Shown: positions 24,812-37,289, numbered from the stretch's first letter. The stretch is 64,000 nucleotides of DNA from Ilex aquifolium (GCA_951799425.1 OX637396.1:10825701-10889700); one strand, 5' to 3'. Translations and numbers: made by a program. Notes: generated from the sequence alone by a model not told the origin.

Positions 24812-26001
24812 CAGGGGGAGCCAAGAATTTTGGTTAAGGTGGACACTTTAATTACACACTCTAATTTTTTTCCTCTTAACTAATCACACTATATAATATA
24901 TTTATATTTTATTATGTTATATTTAGTTGAAATTGATATAAAAAAATTCAATTCAAGAATGACAAAAAAGTAAAAATCAAAACAAAATTATTGTGAAATA
25001 GTAAATTCAATTTTTATTTAGCCGAAACAAAATCCTAACAAAAAGACAAAAAAAAAATTTAGTACATTTTTAACCTAATTGTATATTTCAATATAATATA
25101 TAAATTTTTAAAATCTCTAAAATTTTGTATATGAATTAAATGTAAATTAATTTTTCACTAAATTTCTATTAATGTGCACAATCACAAGTCTTGTAGTAAA
25201 ATTATTCTTTATTTAGTTGCAAATTTTGGTTGAGGTCATTATCATCTTATAGAGAAATTTCCTATTCAAAATAGTTTGAAATATTTTTGGGTTACAACAT
25301 TTTGTCTTTTGTATACAATCGTATTTTATTAGGTTATAGACTACTATTACTTAAAAAATGGTAAATGAGAATTAAAAATTGTTCTTAAAAAATAACGAAC
25401 ATTGTGTTAGATAAATATAAATATTGTATACTCATCAATATACAAATAGATCATTGACTCAATCCAAAACTAACAAATTTATTTTAGAGGGTTGGTCCAC
25501 TAATTTATTGAAAAAAAAAAAACTAGAACCATTGAAATTTTCAAAAACTTAGGAGGGCAAATATAATGTATAAAATAATTTTATGGGTTCTCAACTAAGG
25601 TGGTCCAAAAGTGAGGGGGGCAAGTGCCCACCCCAATCCTCATGTGTTTCTTATAAGGGTTAGGTGATGTCTGTCAAGTGGTCAAAAATTTATTTTTTAA
25701 TGGTGGGCCAAAAATTTTATTTTTTAATAAATTTGGGTAAATTGTGATAGGTCATAAATTTGATTTTTGAATAAGTTTGGGTAGATAGTGATTAACTCAA
25801 ATTTTTTTATTTTAAATGAGCTTAATTTTTTAATTTTTTTTTGTAGATAAAGTGGGTCTAACATTTTTATTTTTTGTTTTGATGGGCACAAATAATATAA
25901 TATACAAACATATAATATATATACATAACTAATAAAAAAAAATTTTTTTGAGGGGGGGGGAGGGCACGTGCCTACCCTGGCCCATGTCTCCCTCCGCCCT
26001 T
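24812..26001. mobile_element. hAT-like non-autonomous element upstream of the cupin gene
   Basis: The left end CAGGGGGAGCCAAGAATTTT and a right end whose inverse is AAGGGCGGAGGGAGACATGG fit the CAGGGGCGGAGCC-type ends common in plant hAT elements. The flanks GAGCCATG (24804-24811) and CAGCCATG (26002-26009) match at 7 of 8 bases, as expected for an 8-bp duplication. The inside is very AT-rich, without a transposase. A second internal junction near 25610-25660 may be a nested relative. Confidence 0.6.
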
Positions 26002-26100
26002 CAGCCATGTGTACAACTGCATTAGTCAACTACCGATCATCTCTTTCTTCATAAGCTGCACTTTCTCTCCCTCACAGCAACAGAGTTTCATATTAAGTTC

Positions 26101-26104
26101 ATCT

Positions 26105-26164
<60 letters not shown>
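26101..26164. repeat. (CT)n(CA)n microsatellite in the cupin 5' leader
   Basis: About 20 CT and 11 CA units end 7 bases before the cupin start codon. They are probably transcribed as 5' UTR. CT-rich leaders are common in plant genes. Confidence 0.95.
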
Positions 26165-26168
<4 letters not shown>

Positions 26169-26171
26169 CCA

Positions 26172-29100
26172 ATGGAGTTGAATTTGGTACCACAAGAGGC
26201 AGACCAGACAATTTTTGAGGGAGATGGTGGTGGGTATTACAGTTGGTCAACTTCCAAATCTCCATTGCTGGGTGAGGCTAAGCTTGGTGCTGGCAAGCTT
26301 GTTCTGCACCCTCGTGGCTTTGCTCTGCCCCACTATGCAGATTCTGCCAAGATCGGTTATGTTCTTCAAGGTATGTGACCTGATCTATCTATTTGGAGGT
26401 AATTAAGATGTACATATCCCCTCTAATGCATTTTTCCATGACGAATCATCTACATGTAGGGATCTTTCATTGTATACAAATCCTTCGGACATTCATTAAT
26501 GATTGATGATCCGATAAAAAAAAATTTATAAGAAAAATGTATTGAAAGAGATTTAAACCTCACATTCATGAGAACTTCTAGGGCACGGTTGTTTGAAGGA
26601 TAATGGTGGTATAAAGAGGTGAGATTAGGAAAAATAGTACGTGGGGTCTAGTAACATTTTGTTTGTGTGGTACTATTTTTCGGGTCGCAATACCTACCCA
26701 CTCGCTACAATCACCAAAACATATGTACATGAGCTTATATAATACCACCTAGGTAGTGATGTTATTTTGGATTCTTTGGAAGTCGGTACACCTAATTAGA
26801 CTTATTTGGCAAAAAATACATAGAATAAAATATTTTGGAAAAAAGTACACAGTTGAGATACAAAGACGTAAATGCTCATTTTAGTGTCATTTAATTCAAA
26901 ATCTCTTATCGTTAATGCACATTGATTCATGTACTTCATGTTAAATCTCTTATCTAAATTTTGAATTATCTTTAATATACCTTGATTCATGCGTATTTTT
27001 TTAAAGTTCTCCCATAAAACTAGGAGATGTTTAATGCACAACTTTTCAAAGAAAATACACATGGATCAATGGAGGACAAAAATGTCACAAAAGTATCAGT
27101 AAAATTCAAATAATGTACTTAGATACAAATAAGTATCAAAATTAAGGACTTAATTACCTAACATTTGTTTTTGTGTACTTTTTTTTCAATTAAGTCTAAT
27201 TTGGTGTACCCCTTCCAATTTTCCCTATTATTTTTTGGGTTTTGGCCACCGACGGTATTAAAGAGGTTAATGAATGAATTACCCTTCGGCCTTTAATGTT
27301 AGTATGAGATTTGACCACCAAAGGTTTTTTGTTTTTTAATTTTATTAATTTTTTGTAAAAAAAAATTTTGATTTTGAATTTTTTTCTTATATTATGTTTA
27401 AGGCTTTAAGCGTACATTGTCACCATTTTTTTATTTTTATTTTTTTTCAAAAAAATTATTTTGAATTTTTTTTCTTGTATTATGTTTAAACGTACGGTAT
27501 CACCGTTTCTTTTTATTTTTAAATTTTTCTTTAAAAAAATTATTTTGAATTTTTTCCTTGTATTATGTTTAAGTGTACGGTGTCACCGTTTTTTTTTTTA
27601 AATTTTTTTTTACAAATTTTTTCTGTACATATATCTGGAACATATATATATATATATATATATCTTAATTCTTTTGTACAGTGTCACCGATTGATAGCAT
27701 CAGATTCTTTATTTTTTATGTGGATTTTTTACATTATCTGGAATTTTTTGGGTATAGATTGTCATACCATGTATTATACCAAATATTGTGCAAAAGTGTT
27801 ACACAAACGGAATAATGGAATGGATGATGTTAAACATAAAATTGTATATTTTATATACAAATTGTGATAGAATATATGGTTGTTTGTGAGACTCACCATA
27901 GTACTTATTGAACTAACAAACATGAGAGGAGATTGTATACTTTCTATTACCGGCACTAATTAATTTTCATTGGATTGAAAATGTAATGAATACATTTCTC
28001 AATACCATTTATAGCAATCCTCAAAACAAATATGCCCCTACAGTATTGCCGGCGGTACCGGTATAAAAAATTAAAAATTTTTAGGCTAAGTTATAACTTT
28101 TTAAAGGTATAAGTTACAACTTCAAAGGACATGATCGATCATAGAATATTGAGATCGATATCGCATTTTTCATGATCAATCATGAGTGTCTGTGATTGAT
28201 CATGACCTCCCTTGAGCATTTGTAATTTTTCCTTTCAAAATTATAATTTTATCATACAAAGTAATAAATGACAGTAACGATATCAAATTTCTTTTTTTTT
28301 TGGTACCCTAGAGTTTCCCCATATTCACACTCTTGTGTAACCATCAACCAGTAAACACATCAATACTCTTCTATTAAAATAATGCTACACCGACCGAAAA
28401 TCAGAATTAAAAATAAGGACCAAATAATATAAAGTTGTAATAATTAAACATTTTATTCTACTTTTATTCATTTAAAATTCAAGATTCACTTATCATTTCA
28501 GTTTCCATGTCATTTGAGTTGAATTTTTTGTCCCATTTTTGCAGTACTCATTATATTAGCACAACTTGTTTTTTCAGCTTGTGTGTGTTGCTCTATTCGT
28601 GCTTGAAAAATGATCCCATTGGTATTGGTATTGGTATTGGTATTGTCCTTGTAATCGACATCCTTAGCAGTCCTTCGACCCTTAGCATTCCACAAATCTG
28701 ACCGTGAACTCTTTTAAATTTTTTTAATTTTACTCTGATAACAAAGTTTTAACCTATATTGATGTACAAAATGGGTTTATGTAAAATTAATTAAGGATAA
28801 AATAAAAAGGGCTTAACAAGAGCAAACACAAAGATTAGGTGGTTCGATATGGGTGACCTATTACACAGGGAATGACGACAGAGGCCGGAGAATATTATTT
28901 TTCAAGAGATATAGTGTCCTGAGATGTGTGTCATGCCCCCATGTGTAAGCGAGATTTACAATTTATAGGCAATTGAAGTTGGCTCTAAGAGGCTCTGATT
29001 GAGGCGCCATCCTCGTAATTAATTTAGTGAAGTTGCCATATCCTCATAACATGTGAGGTGATTACGAGGTGATTCTTTGAAGCTTGCCTTATCTCGTAAC

Positions 29101-29602
29101 GTGCAAGGTGATCTTACGAAACTAGCGATGTGCACCTGATGGCTGCGTCCCCACAAATTCCCTCTCCTCAGATGGAGATTCCTATGTGTGCTGATGATGG
29201 GTTGGATCTCTTAGGAAGGTGGGCTTGACCTAACTGAAATTGTGACTAAGCTTTTATTGATTTGCATCTATGATTTGGACCGGATCCATCATTTTTCACC
29301 GAATATTAAAAAACCTTAGATATTTATGTTACTATGTGCATAGACTATATTTTAAAACACAAATTAAAAATCAAATTGGGTAATGCTTACCCAAGGGTGG
29401 AGCCAATGTATGTTGACTTTTGAACCACCCTTATAGTAGTTTACAGTCCAATAAACAGCAATGAAATGTAGAGTATAAAATAGGGTAAAAAACAAAAAAT
29501 TCCCTTGAACAAAGCATATATCTCACTTCATCATCCTATATTTTTATGGGTTTCATTTAATCCCTTCTAACTTGTGAACAAATTGTAAATGATAACAAGG
29601 TA

Positions 29603-29641
<39 letters not shown>

Positions 29642-32600
29642 TTTTTTTTTGGAGGGGGAGGGGGAGGGGGAGGGGGGAAGGGGGATTGAACCCTTGACCT
29701 CAAGAAGACAAAGTCTTCACAAGGTAAGAAGCATCATTGGACCAAAGACTCATTGGTAAAAACATTTTATATAAAAGGACAAATCTATCTCTAATTGTAA
29801 TCGAATTTTCTTTGTGATGCCATTATTGTATAACCCTTATCTTTAAAAAAATAAAACTTGCAACTAGCACTCTTCTACAACCATAGTCGCACCCCAATAC
29901 TACACCCCACAAAATTCCTCTGCAAGCTTTGAAGAAGACCAGAGAGAGAGAAAGAAAAGAGAGAGAGGTTGAAGAAAGAGAAGAGAAAGAATTTCGGATT
30001 TTTGATTTAGAGGCTTACAATACATAAACTCAACCTGGTCAGGCTTATTTTTTCATGAAGATTTCATTGATGTGATTAGATTTAAGTTTTATGTTGTGTG
30101 TGTGCGCTCAAATTTGTGTTTGAAGCTTAAAGTGGTTATGAATTTTCAATGGATTACATAGCAAATGATCATTTCTTTCTCAAGTGAGGCTTGAGTTGTG
30201 TTATGAGGTTGTACTACGGTGTATTGGAGTGCTTGAAAGCCATGACCGATGTATGTGTGTGTGGTAAAGAAACTCACTAGGGTTTGGAAACTTGACAATC
30301 AAAACTTTGAAAAACTTGTTAAAACTTCAAAAATGGAGTTGGGTCTAGCAATTTGGGGTCAAGGAGTTAAAAAAATGACCATAGATTTGAGAAAATAAGT
30401 CATTTGATAATTCAAAAATGAATTTGCATGTCTGGATAGAAAGAGAAAGAGAGGTGAGAGAGAGGAGGATGAAGGGTAAAATTGGTAATTTAATTTTTTA
30501 ATTTAGGAAAAAAAATTATTTATTTTAATAACACGCTCTTAATTAGTTGTGCAATTACCGCGCTGTTATAATAAACGGATTCTGTTAGATTTACAGTTTG
30601 TTCATAGGTTGGAGACCCGTAAAATTATAAGGGGTAAAGTGAGACCGAAGCTTAGTTCAAGGGATTTTTTTTTTTTTTTTACCCTATAAAATACCATAAC
30701 ACAAAAAATATTTCATGTTATTTCAAGTAATCAATTTCTCAATACGATAGAGGATTATTTTGGATAAATTTTACAACAAAATGAAAGATTATTTTACTAT
30801 AGACTAGATGATTGTGTACATTAAAAGAAAATAACTGAGAAATATAACTTAGAATTCAATTATATACTGATTTTTAGATTTGAAAGAATGTGTATTCTGT
30901 CTTTTCATTATGTTTCTATTGAAGCTAGCTAAAAGCTGGCTTTACTATTACATATAATAAATTAAATTTAAATTTTTTAATGCTTTTTATCATGATTAAA
31001 CTTAACTTTGTTTTGTAATTTTTTAGTCAAATTTTGTTACCCAAAAAAAAAAATTAATATCAGTACTATTTATTAAAAGTCAGATTATTATTTTTTTTTA
31101 AAGTCAAGTTATGCTTGAACCCTATTCAATTGTAACTTTACCTTTAAAAATTATAATGTTGATGATCGAGCATAATATTTTGTGATCAATTATGCTCTTT
31201 GCAGTTGTAACTCACCACAAACAAATAAAATTAACTTGATATTAAACAATTATAATTTTGAAATGGACAATGTAGTCTTCTTCCTTTCATAATGTTGTTA
31301 ATGTATTTCATGTCATAATGTTGCAGTCATTGGATCTAAATGCCCACCATTTTTTTTAATGTATTTATTTTTTTAATAAATCATCTACTATTAGCGAGTG
31401 AAAGATTTATTTATATACAATAAATACCACATGAATTTAGAGTGGAGAATCCACTAATTAAAAAAATGGAAAGATAATGTATTGTAGGGTATCTAACTTT
31501 GACAATCATTTAAGGTTGTCCGACTTTCATCCAGTGGTTGGGATATGGTCTAGAAAAACCAACTCAATTTAATTTTGAGCAATATTTGAGTTGGGGGTCT
31601 CAGATTCTCGGGACTAGTGAATTCAGTTCATCCTGAGTTGAACATTTATTCTAACTCGAGTTGTATAATCGAAGAATTAAATTTGAGTTCAGCCTGAATT
31701 GCATATTCCTGAACTAAGTATATACGGGGCTTGTGTCCATCACCTCACAAGACATTATCTTCTCTCTGTAGGTAGTTGTACCGTTGGGATGATTGCACCC
31801 AACAGTTCAAAAGAAAATGTCTTGATAATAAACAAGGGGGATGCAATTCCGGTGCCACTGGGAGGCGTCTCATGGTGGTTCAACGGCGGAGACTCGGACG
31901 TGGTCATTGTCTTCTTGGGTGACACTACCAAGGCTTATACACCTGGCCAATTCACCTATTTCTTCTTGGCAGGAACCCTAGGTATCCTGCGGGGTTTATC
32001 AACTGAATTTGTCAGCAGAGCTTATAACATAAATGAAGAAGAAGCTCACTTGCTCGTGAACAGTCAAACCGGTGTTCTGATCGTTAAACTTGAAGAAGGT
32101 ACCATTTGATATCTAAGTATTTTAGTTACTTATTTTAATGGTGTTTATTTTCCGATTTAATTATTTATTTTCATTGTATACAAAGATGTATTCAGGATCG
32201 TTCGATAACATTTTTCTTAATCTTTTTGTTTTTTCAGTTACTTTTTTCAAAAAAATGTTTGCTTTTTTCATTTATATACGAAGATATATGTAGATCATTT
32301 TCTTAGATAGTAAATTAAACCTATTTTTATTTATTTTTAACAAAAGTACATTTTCATTTAAAATGTTTCTTTAAAAAAGAGTTAATAAATGAAACAGGAA
32401 TCAACATGCCCCAGCCATGCAAGGACAATACCAAAGAGGGATTGGTTATCAACATTGATGAAGTTGTACCAGATGTCGCGGTGAAGAATGGCGGATCGCT
32501 CTCTCTGATCACATCGAAGAATTTTCCGGTGCTCGGGCAGGTCGGACTCGGTGCAAGTCTTGCAAAATTGGAAGCTAATGCTATGTTGGCTCCCATGTAC

Positions 32601-34217
32601 ACAACAGATTCATCAGTTCAAATGGTTTATGTCAGCAGTGGCAGTGGAAGGGTTCAAATGGTGGGGTTTAATGGTCAGAATGTTTTAGACACCAAAGTGC
32701 AGGCAGGGAAGCTTTTTGTTGTGCCCAAATTCTTCACTGTTTCAGTAATTGCAGAAGGAGAAGGAATGGAGTGTTTCTCTATCCTAACATCTTCAAAGTA
32801 AGTACCATTTTTATTATGCATTATAGCACAATAGTTTAGTAGTTAACGTTTATGAAAACCCCAAGTTTTCAAAAATATTTAAAAATCTATCTAGAGTAAC
32901 TAAAACGGGAAACTCTCTAGGATTAGCATCTCGATGTTTGAAATTCAAGTACAACTATTGGATAAATTACACTTACACCATGTGAACTATCACCCTTTTT
33001 TCACTTTGTCCCCTCAACTACCAGATTTTTCACATTACGCCATCAACTATGTAATTAGTTTTGCATTGTTCCAATTATTATCGTCCATTTCATATTTAAT
33101 GAAAATTTATTTTATTTTTCTCCACAAACTACATAATTTTTTTCACTTTACTTCAACATGTCAATGATTTCTGTCCAAAAAGATAATAAAAGTTTGTGAT
33201 TAAGGCAATGTGAAGTAAAAGTGTTAATTGAGGGTGTAATGTAAGAATTTTGTTAGTTGAGGAGGTAAAGTGAAAAAAGGGTGATAGTTTAGGGGTGTAA
33301 GTACAACTATTTGTTGCCCAATGTGTGTGTTTCAGCAAGTACTTAATTTTAAAGAGATGTAGTTGTGAGACGATTATTCATTAGGAAAATAAATTTACTC
33401 AAACCTTACATAACATAAATTTCTTTAGAAACTTACAAAGGTCTCCCATCTAATTCAAGTTTTATCCTAAATACAGTCGGGTGAGTGGCACTTTGTCGCT
33501 AAAGGACTCTAAAATGTCCACTTTACTCTCACAGATTAAAAGACTCAAATTGTACTTCGAATTTTTTTAAGGAAAATATTACATAATCCAAATAAAATTC
33601 AAAAGTTAAAATCTAAATGCATCCCTCGGATGAGTGTGGGATGAGTGTGCCCCATTGAAAAAATTGATAGGGTCCATTCATCCAAGGGATGATATACATT
33701 TGAATTGTAATTTTTTGAGTTTCATTTGAGTTTTGTAGCATTGTTCTTTTTTTTCAAATTATAACTACATTACCATTTTCATCCTTTCTATTCACAAATT
33801 TATTTCCCAAATTGGGACAAAAAGGGCCAAAGCTGCCACTTTTAGATGTTCAAGATGTAATTAAGGTGACATCTTAAATTTCTAAAGAGGCAAAGTGAAA
33901 ATTCGAAAAGGAAAATGCTATCTGGACTTAAAATACTAACTTGATCAACCGTTGTTATTGATTTAATTGTATGTTTCAGTATTTATTATGACCCACTTCC
34001 TATAAAACCATTCTTATTTTATGTATAGATGTTTATTATTTTTTTTTCCCAATTCTTTTGTAGACCTTTGTTTGGGCAATTAGCTGGGAAAACATCAGTG
34101 TTGCAAGCTTTGTCTCCTTCAGTTCTGCAAGCCTCTCTGAATGTCACTCCACAATTTGAAGAACTTTTCAAGTCAAAGTCTGAAGGGAGCACAGTAATAA
34201 TTCCTCCAAATAATTGA
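26172..34217 (+). CDS. 11S globulin-like double-cupin protein (glutelin type-D / RmlC-like cupin), 4 exons
   Basis: Exons are 26172-26370, 31772-32098, 32398-32797 and 34064-34217, all with GT...AG borders and matching phases (1,1,2). They join to 1080 nt, 359 aa plus stop. The start MELNLVPQEADQTIFEGDGG is the usual N-terminus of the plant family related to 11S seed globulins without a signal peptide (Arabidopsis At2g28680/At1g07750-like, from memory). The first cupin barrel runs from about residue 40 (GFALPHYADSAKIGYVLQG) to the AYTPGQFTYFFLAG strand. The second begins near LSLITSKNFPVLGQVGLGAS and includes YVSSGSGRVQMVGFNGQNVL and AGKLFVVPKFFTVS. The C-terminus is FGQLAGKTSVLQALSPSVLQ. Length is normal for the family. 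No signal peptide is visible, so it is probably not a vacuolar storage protein; the biochemical role is not established. Intron 1 is 5.4 kb and full of repeats. No stops or shifts were seen, so the gene looks functional. Confidence 0.93.
26769..27225. mobile_element. Mutator-like MITE in cupin intron 1
   Basis: The ends GGATTCTTTGGAAGTCGGTA and inverse GGGAAAATTGGAAGGGGTAC both lead into ACACC(T/A)AATTAGACTTA. The flanks TGTTATTTT (26760-26768) and TATTATTTT (27226-27234) match at 8 of 9 bases. It is the same family as 15338-16616 but only 457 bp. Confidence 0.75.
27340..27608. repeat. Three-copy tandem repeat, about 85 bp unit, in cupin intron 1
   Basis: Each unit has an A/T block with TTTTGAATTTTTT, then TATTATGTTTAA, then GTAC(A/G)(G/T)T(G/A)TCACC and a T-rich tail. 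A partial fourth GTACAGTGTCACCG lies at 27677. The unit core GTACGGTGTCACCG is GC-richer than its surroundings. Confidence 0.8.
28736..29291 (-). mobile_element. Possible solo LTR in cupin intron 1
   Basis: On minus, the sequence runs from TGATGGATCCGGTCCAAATC to GTTATCA, 556 bp, with TG...CA ends. It is close in size to the Tat LTR (579 bp) and shares the TGATGG start. The block is less AT-rich than the intron around it. Flanking 5-mers (TACTC, TTTTT) do not match, so either the edges or the call may be wrong. Confidence 0.35.
29629..29765 (-). mobile_element. tRNA-derived SINE-like element with G-rich tract
   Basis: On minus, a TGGTCCAATGATGC box is followed about 45 bases later by GGGTTCAATCCC, resembling pol III A and B boxes. 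A pyrimidine tract, an A run and (TA)n follow as the tail. On + the tract 29651-29684 is GGAGGGGGAGGGGGAGGGGG plus more G runs, a strong G-quadruplex pattern on the sense strand of the cupin transcript. Confidence 0.55.
32960..33302. mobile_element. Mutator-like foldback MITE in cupin intron 3
   Basis: It is flanked by exact 9-bp ACAACTATT copies (32951-32959, 33303-33311). The left arm GGATAAATTACACTTACACC followed by CTATCACCCTTTTTTCACTT is inverted at the right end (AAAAAAGGGTGATAGTTT, GGGGTGTAAGT). The right end lacks the last ten or so bases of the left end, so it is slightly truncated. Confidence 0.75.
33571..33745. repeat. MITE with ACTACATAACTCAAATG-type ends, copy 2 (cupin intron 3)
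   Basis: AATATTACATAATCCAAATA on the left and the inverse of CAATGCTACAAAACTCAAAT on the right bracket GGGATGATATACATTTGAAT. The layout is the same as at 24529-24694. Confidence 0.65.
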
Positions 34218-34339
34218 TAAATTGCTAGTTGATTTTTGAATACCATTGCTTGTTTGGATGCTGCAGTACCTTGTGAGACATAAAATAAGTAATTAATAAC
34301 TGAGCATTGTATCTTTTTTCTTTTCAGTCCTATATGTAA

Positions 34340-34620
34340 GGCTGACAATAACTCTTGTCATGTTGAGTTCATGGTCTATTTAAGTTTACCTCAAATTTTG
34401 TTTAACTGATGTCATATTCATGTATAATTGTCTATAGTCAGGTTTTTGTCGGGTCGGGTTCGTTCTATATATATATGTGTGTCGTGTTTGGTCGGATTTT
34501 TTGTCAACTTATTGATTTAATAGGCTTACCTTTTTATCACTCAAGTCCGCTATGATTAAAGATGAACTTGCTAATTTTGTATCGATCTTATATCATATTT
34601 GTGTCTACAATTGTAGACCT
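34340..34620. repeat. Decayed hAT-MITE-like sequence after the cupin gene
   Basis: TAAGGCTGACAATAACTC and GTGTCGTGTTTGGTCGG resemble the GTGTCGTGT-rich element at 49804-50118. The right end is not clear. Confidence 0.4.
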
Positions 34621-34654
34621 ACTTATGTTTCATGCTAAAATACAAGAGTATTTG

Positions 34655-35869
34655 CGTCAAGAAAGACAAAAGAGGTGTTGGATGTACGTATGTGTCTTGT
34701 AGTGAATTTGTGTCAGGAAAGAGGTGTTGGATGTGCATACAAATCTCCTTTAGGTTGTCCATGGTTAGCTCAAACCCACCCAATGAAACCAGAGTATGGC
34801 CCAAGATGGGCCACACTCTTTTGACTCGTGGTTAGGTTTTGGGCAAAAGACTGGCCCGCACTATTTTGGAATTGGACTAAATTATACTTTGACCTCTTAA
34901 ACTATAGAATTAATTTCACTTTGCTTTTAAACTATTGAATTTTTTGCATTACTCCCTCAACTACTCAAATTATTTCGCATTGCCCCAATTGCAAAATGTT
35001 TGTAATCTTTTTGGAAAAAAATTGCTAACGTGCTAGGGAAAATTGAAAAAAATAATATAGTTTAGGGGGCCAAAATAAAACAATTTTTCTTTAAATATAT
35101 AACAGATGTTAATAATTAGGGCAGTACGAAACTAATCACATAATTGAGGGTACAATATAAAAAATATGATAGTTAAAGGGATAATATAAAAAAAGGTTGA
35201 GAGGGTCAAAATATAATTTGCACATACTTTTCCTAGTTATTATGGTGCGGATGGCATGGAGGATATTGGTCAAAAACTATATAAAGTAAAAAATATTATT
35301 AAAATTTAGTTATTTTAATTATTTTCATATGTTTGTTTAGAAATTTTCAAATATAAAATAGAAAGAAATAGGAATTAAAAAAAATAAACAATTGGCTCGG
35401 GCAAGAACCAAGAAGAATGCCAAAATATATTGGTCTAGGATCCGAGTTGACTTGACCCGAGCCTTAAATCGGGCGGTTTTCTAGTCCAACCTTAGCCAGT
35501 CACAGATGTACTTTGGGGTTGGTGCCTTTGGGCCTTCATCGATGCGGACTTTTGTTTATAATTAGATATTGCACACGTGCGTTGCACGTAAATTATTTTT
35601 AACAATAATTTTGATTTTATATTTATAATGTCGGTATATAGGTTAATTTGTTTGAAACTGGAATATTATAAGAAATTGTGTCAAATATTGTTTTTATAAT
35701 TTATGAGTCCTATTTTATAGTTTAATTGTAAATATGATAAAATATATTGACTACCTACCAACACATACTTATCATACTCTTTCGAAGTTTAAAGATAATA
35801 AATGATCAAACCAAATTGGTCTAGTTTAATTGGCAACCATTCGATCTCTCAAGTCTATACCAGTTATGA
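34655..35869. repeat. Dispersed repeat, copy A (ends with a small Helitron)
   Basis: It aligns in order with parts of 59078-62441: GGTGTTGGATGTACRTA, CAAATCTCCTTTAGGTTGTC, TGGCCCGCACTATTTTGGAA, a foldback segment 34873-35225 (TATACTTTGACCTCTTAAAC inverted near 35200) and CTTCATCGATGCGGACTTTT. The last part, 35561-35869, looks like a minus-strand Helitron of about 309 bp. Its 3' end reads ACGTGCAACGCACGTGTGCA ATATCTAAT (hairpin then CTRRT) with a 5' TC at 35869. Copy B has ACTAGG in the same place. Confidence 0.75.
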
Positions 35870-36179
35870 GGTGTTTGTTTCATGTTTTTATTTTGTGTTT
35901 TGTGTTTTTGTTTTCATTTTTTGAGTAATATAAAAACAAAAACAAAAATATGTTTGGGTTTGGGTTTGGGTTTGAGTTTCTGTTTTATGTAAAATAAGTG
36001 ATTTCCAAAACAAGGCCCAAAAAAAAAGAAACAAAAAAAAGATGCTTTCGAAAACAAGGCACAACAGAAACACGAGCCAAGAGAGCTAATGAGATATGAG
36101 TTTCAAACTTCCTTAGCAGCAAAAATAGTCTTTTTTCGTGGAACTATTTAAACCAACTTTCTTTCTCTCTCCTCTCCAT

Positions 36180-36302
36180 CGTTGCCTCTCTCTCTCTATT
36201 GTCTCTCTCACCGTCACCGACGGGGAGTAGCCATCTCCTCTCCTCTCTCACTGACTAGGAGGTAAGCCCCTTCTTTTTCTCTCTCTTTCTCCCTCTCTCA
36301 TC

Positions 36303-36369
<67 letters not shown>

Positions 36370-36467
36370 GATATCTGTGTATATATGCATACATATGCAA
36401 AGATCTGTGCATATATATGCACATATACACAGATCTGTGCATATATACACAGGGATATGTGTGTGTG

Positions 36468-36499
<32 letters not shown>

Positions 36500-36555
36500 T
36501 CCATGTACTGTGTGTGTGTGTGTGTGCGCTTGGGGTGTGTGTGTTGTGTGTTGTG

Positions 36556-36589
<34 letters not shown>

Positions 36590-36608
36590 TGTGTGTTGTG
36601 TTTGTGAT
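36180..36608. repeat. Compound microsatellite (CT, TA, ACATAT, TG)
   Basis: A CT tract is followed by about 14 TA units, a diverged ATATRCACAGATCTGTGC repeat and several TG tracts. Overlapping open frames are repeat translations. Confidence 0.93.
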
Positions 36609-36689
36609 TGGATTGGGATTGACATTGAATTGGGAGTGAGATTGAATTGACATTTGAGATTGAATTGGGATTGGGATTGAATTTCCATT

Positions 36690-37085
36690 TGGTGCTTAGG
36701 AATTTAGAAGGGCATCTAGTTCTCGCTGTTGCTGTTTTTTATGGTGAGGGTTCGAATATGAGGGCAGAATGTTTGGCCTTACTTGATGGGTTGAAAATGG
36801 TGGTGCAGTATGGGCTGGGTGATTATTGTTTTGCCATTAAGTCTGACTCTTAGACATTGGTTCACATGGTAATGGGAAAGGTTGAAGTGCCATGGAAATA
36901 CAAGGCCATTTTGGGGCAGATCTGGGGCATTCTTGGAGGAATTAATGCCCCATATTTCTCATGTTCTTAGGGAGACGAATGGGTTAACTGATTTTTTAGC
37001 GTCGTATGCAGTCAGGATGAGGTCATCTACTGATTTTAGCGATACTGTTCTGCTTTTTGATGGGAAGATGTTGCTGCATCAGGAC
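36690..37085 (+). pseudogene. RNase H-like fragment of a decayed retroelement
   Basis: The frame reads AECLALLDGLKMVVQYGLGD then IKSDS and a TAG at 36851-36853, with recognisable continuation (VHMVMGKVEVPWKYKAILGQ). After a frame change it ends HVLRETNGLTDFLASYA. This is the C-terminal part of the RNase H domain found at the end of plant LINEs. No RT or tail was recognised next to it. Confidence 0.6.
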
Positions 37086-37289
37086 TAATGCATGTTATCG
37101 GTGTTAAGGGCGAAGAAATCCTTGATTCCTGGAGGGGTAAGCCTGCCCTTGATGGGTTGAAGATGTTTTTGAGATACAGCTTGGAGGTGTATGTCGCCTT
37201 AGTTTTTTATGTCACCTCTTTTATGATTCTATTATGTGTTGTTCCGGATTTCTCTTTTAACTCTTTTTAAATGTTTTTTTCTTTTATAT

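Noticed and set aside
35950-35975. Interstitial telomere repeat (TTTGGG)n
   Set aside because: The plant telomere unit is TTTAGGG; this is a short simple repeat in a T/G-rich stretch, like the CCCAAA tracts at 39600-39725.
36248-36688. Open frames with His-Thr or Cys-Val repeats
   Set aside because: They are translations of TG/CA and CT microsatellites on both strands.
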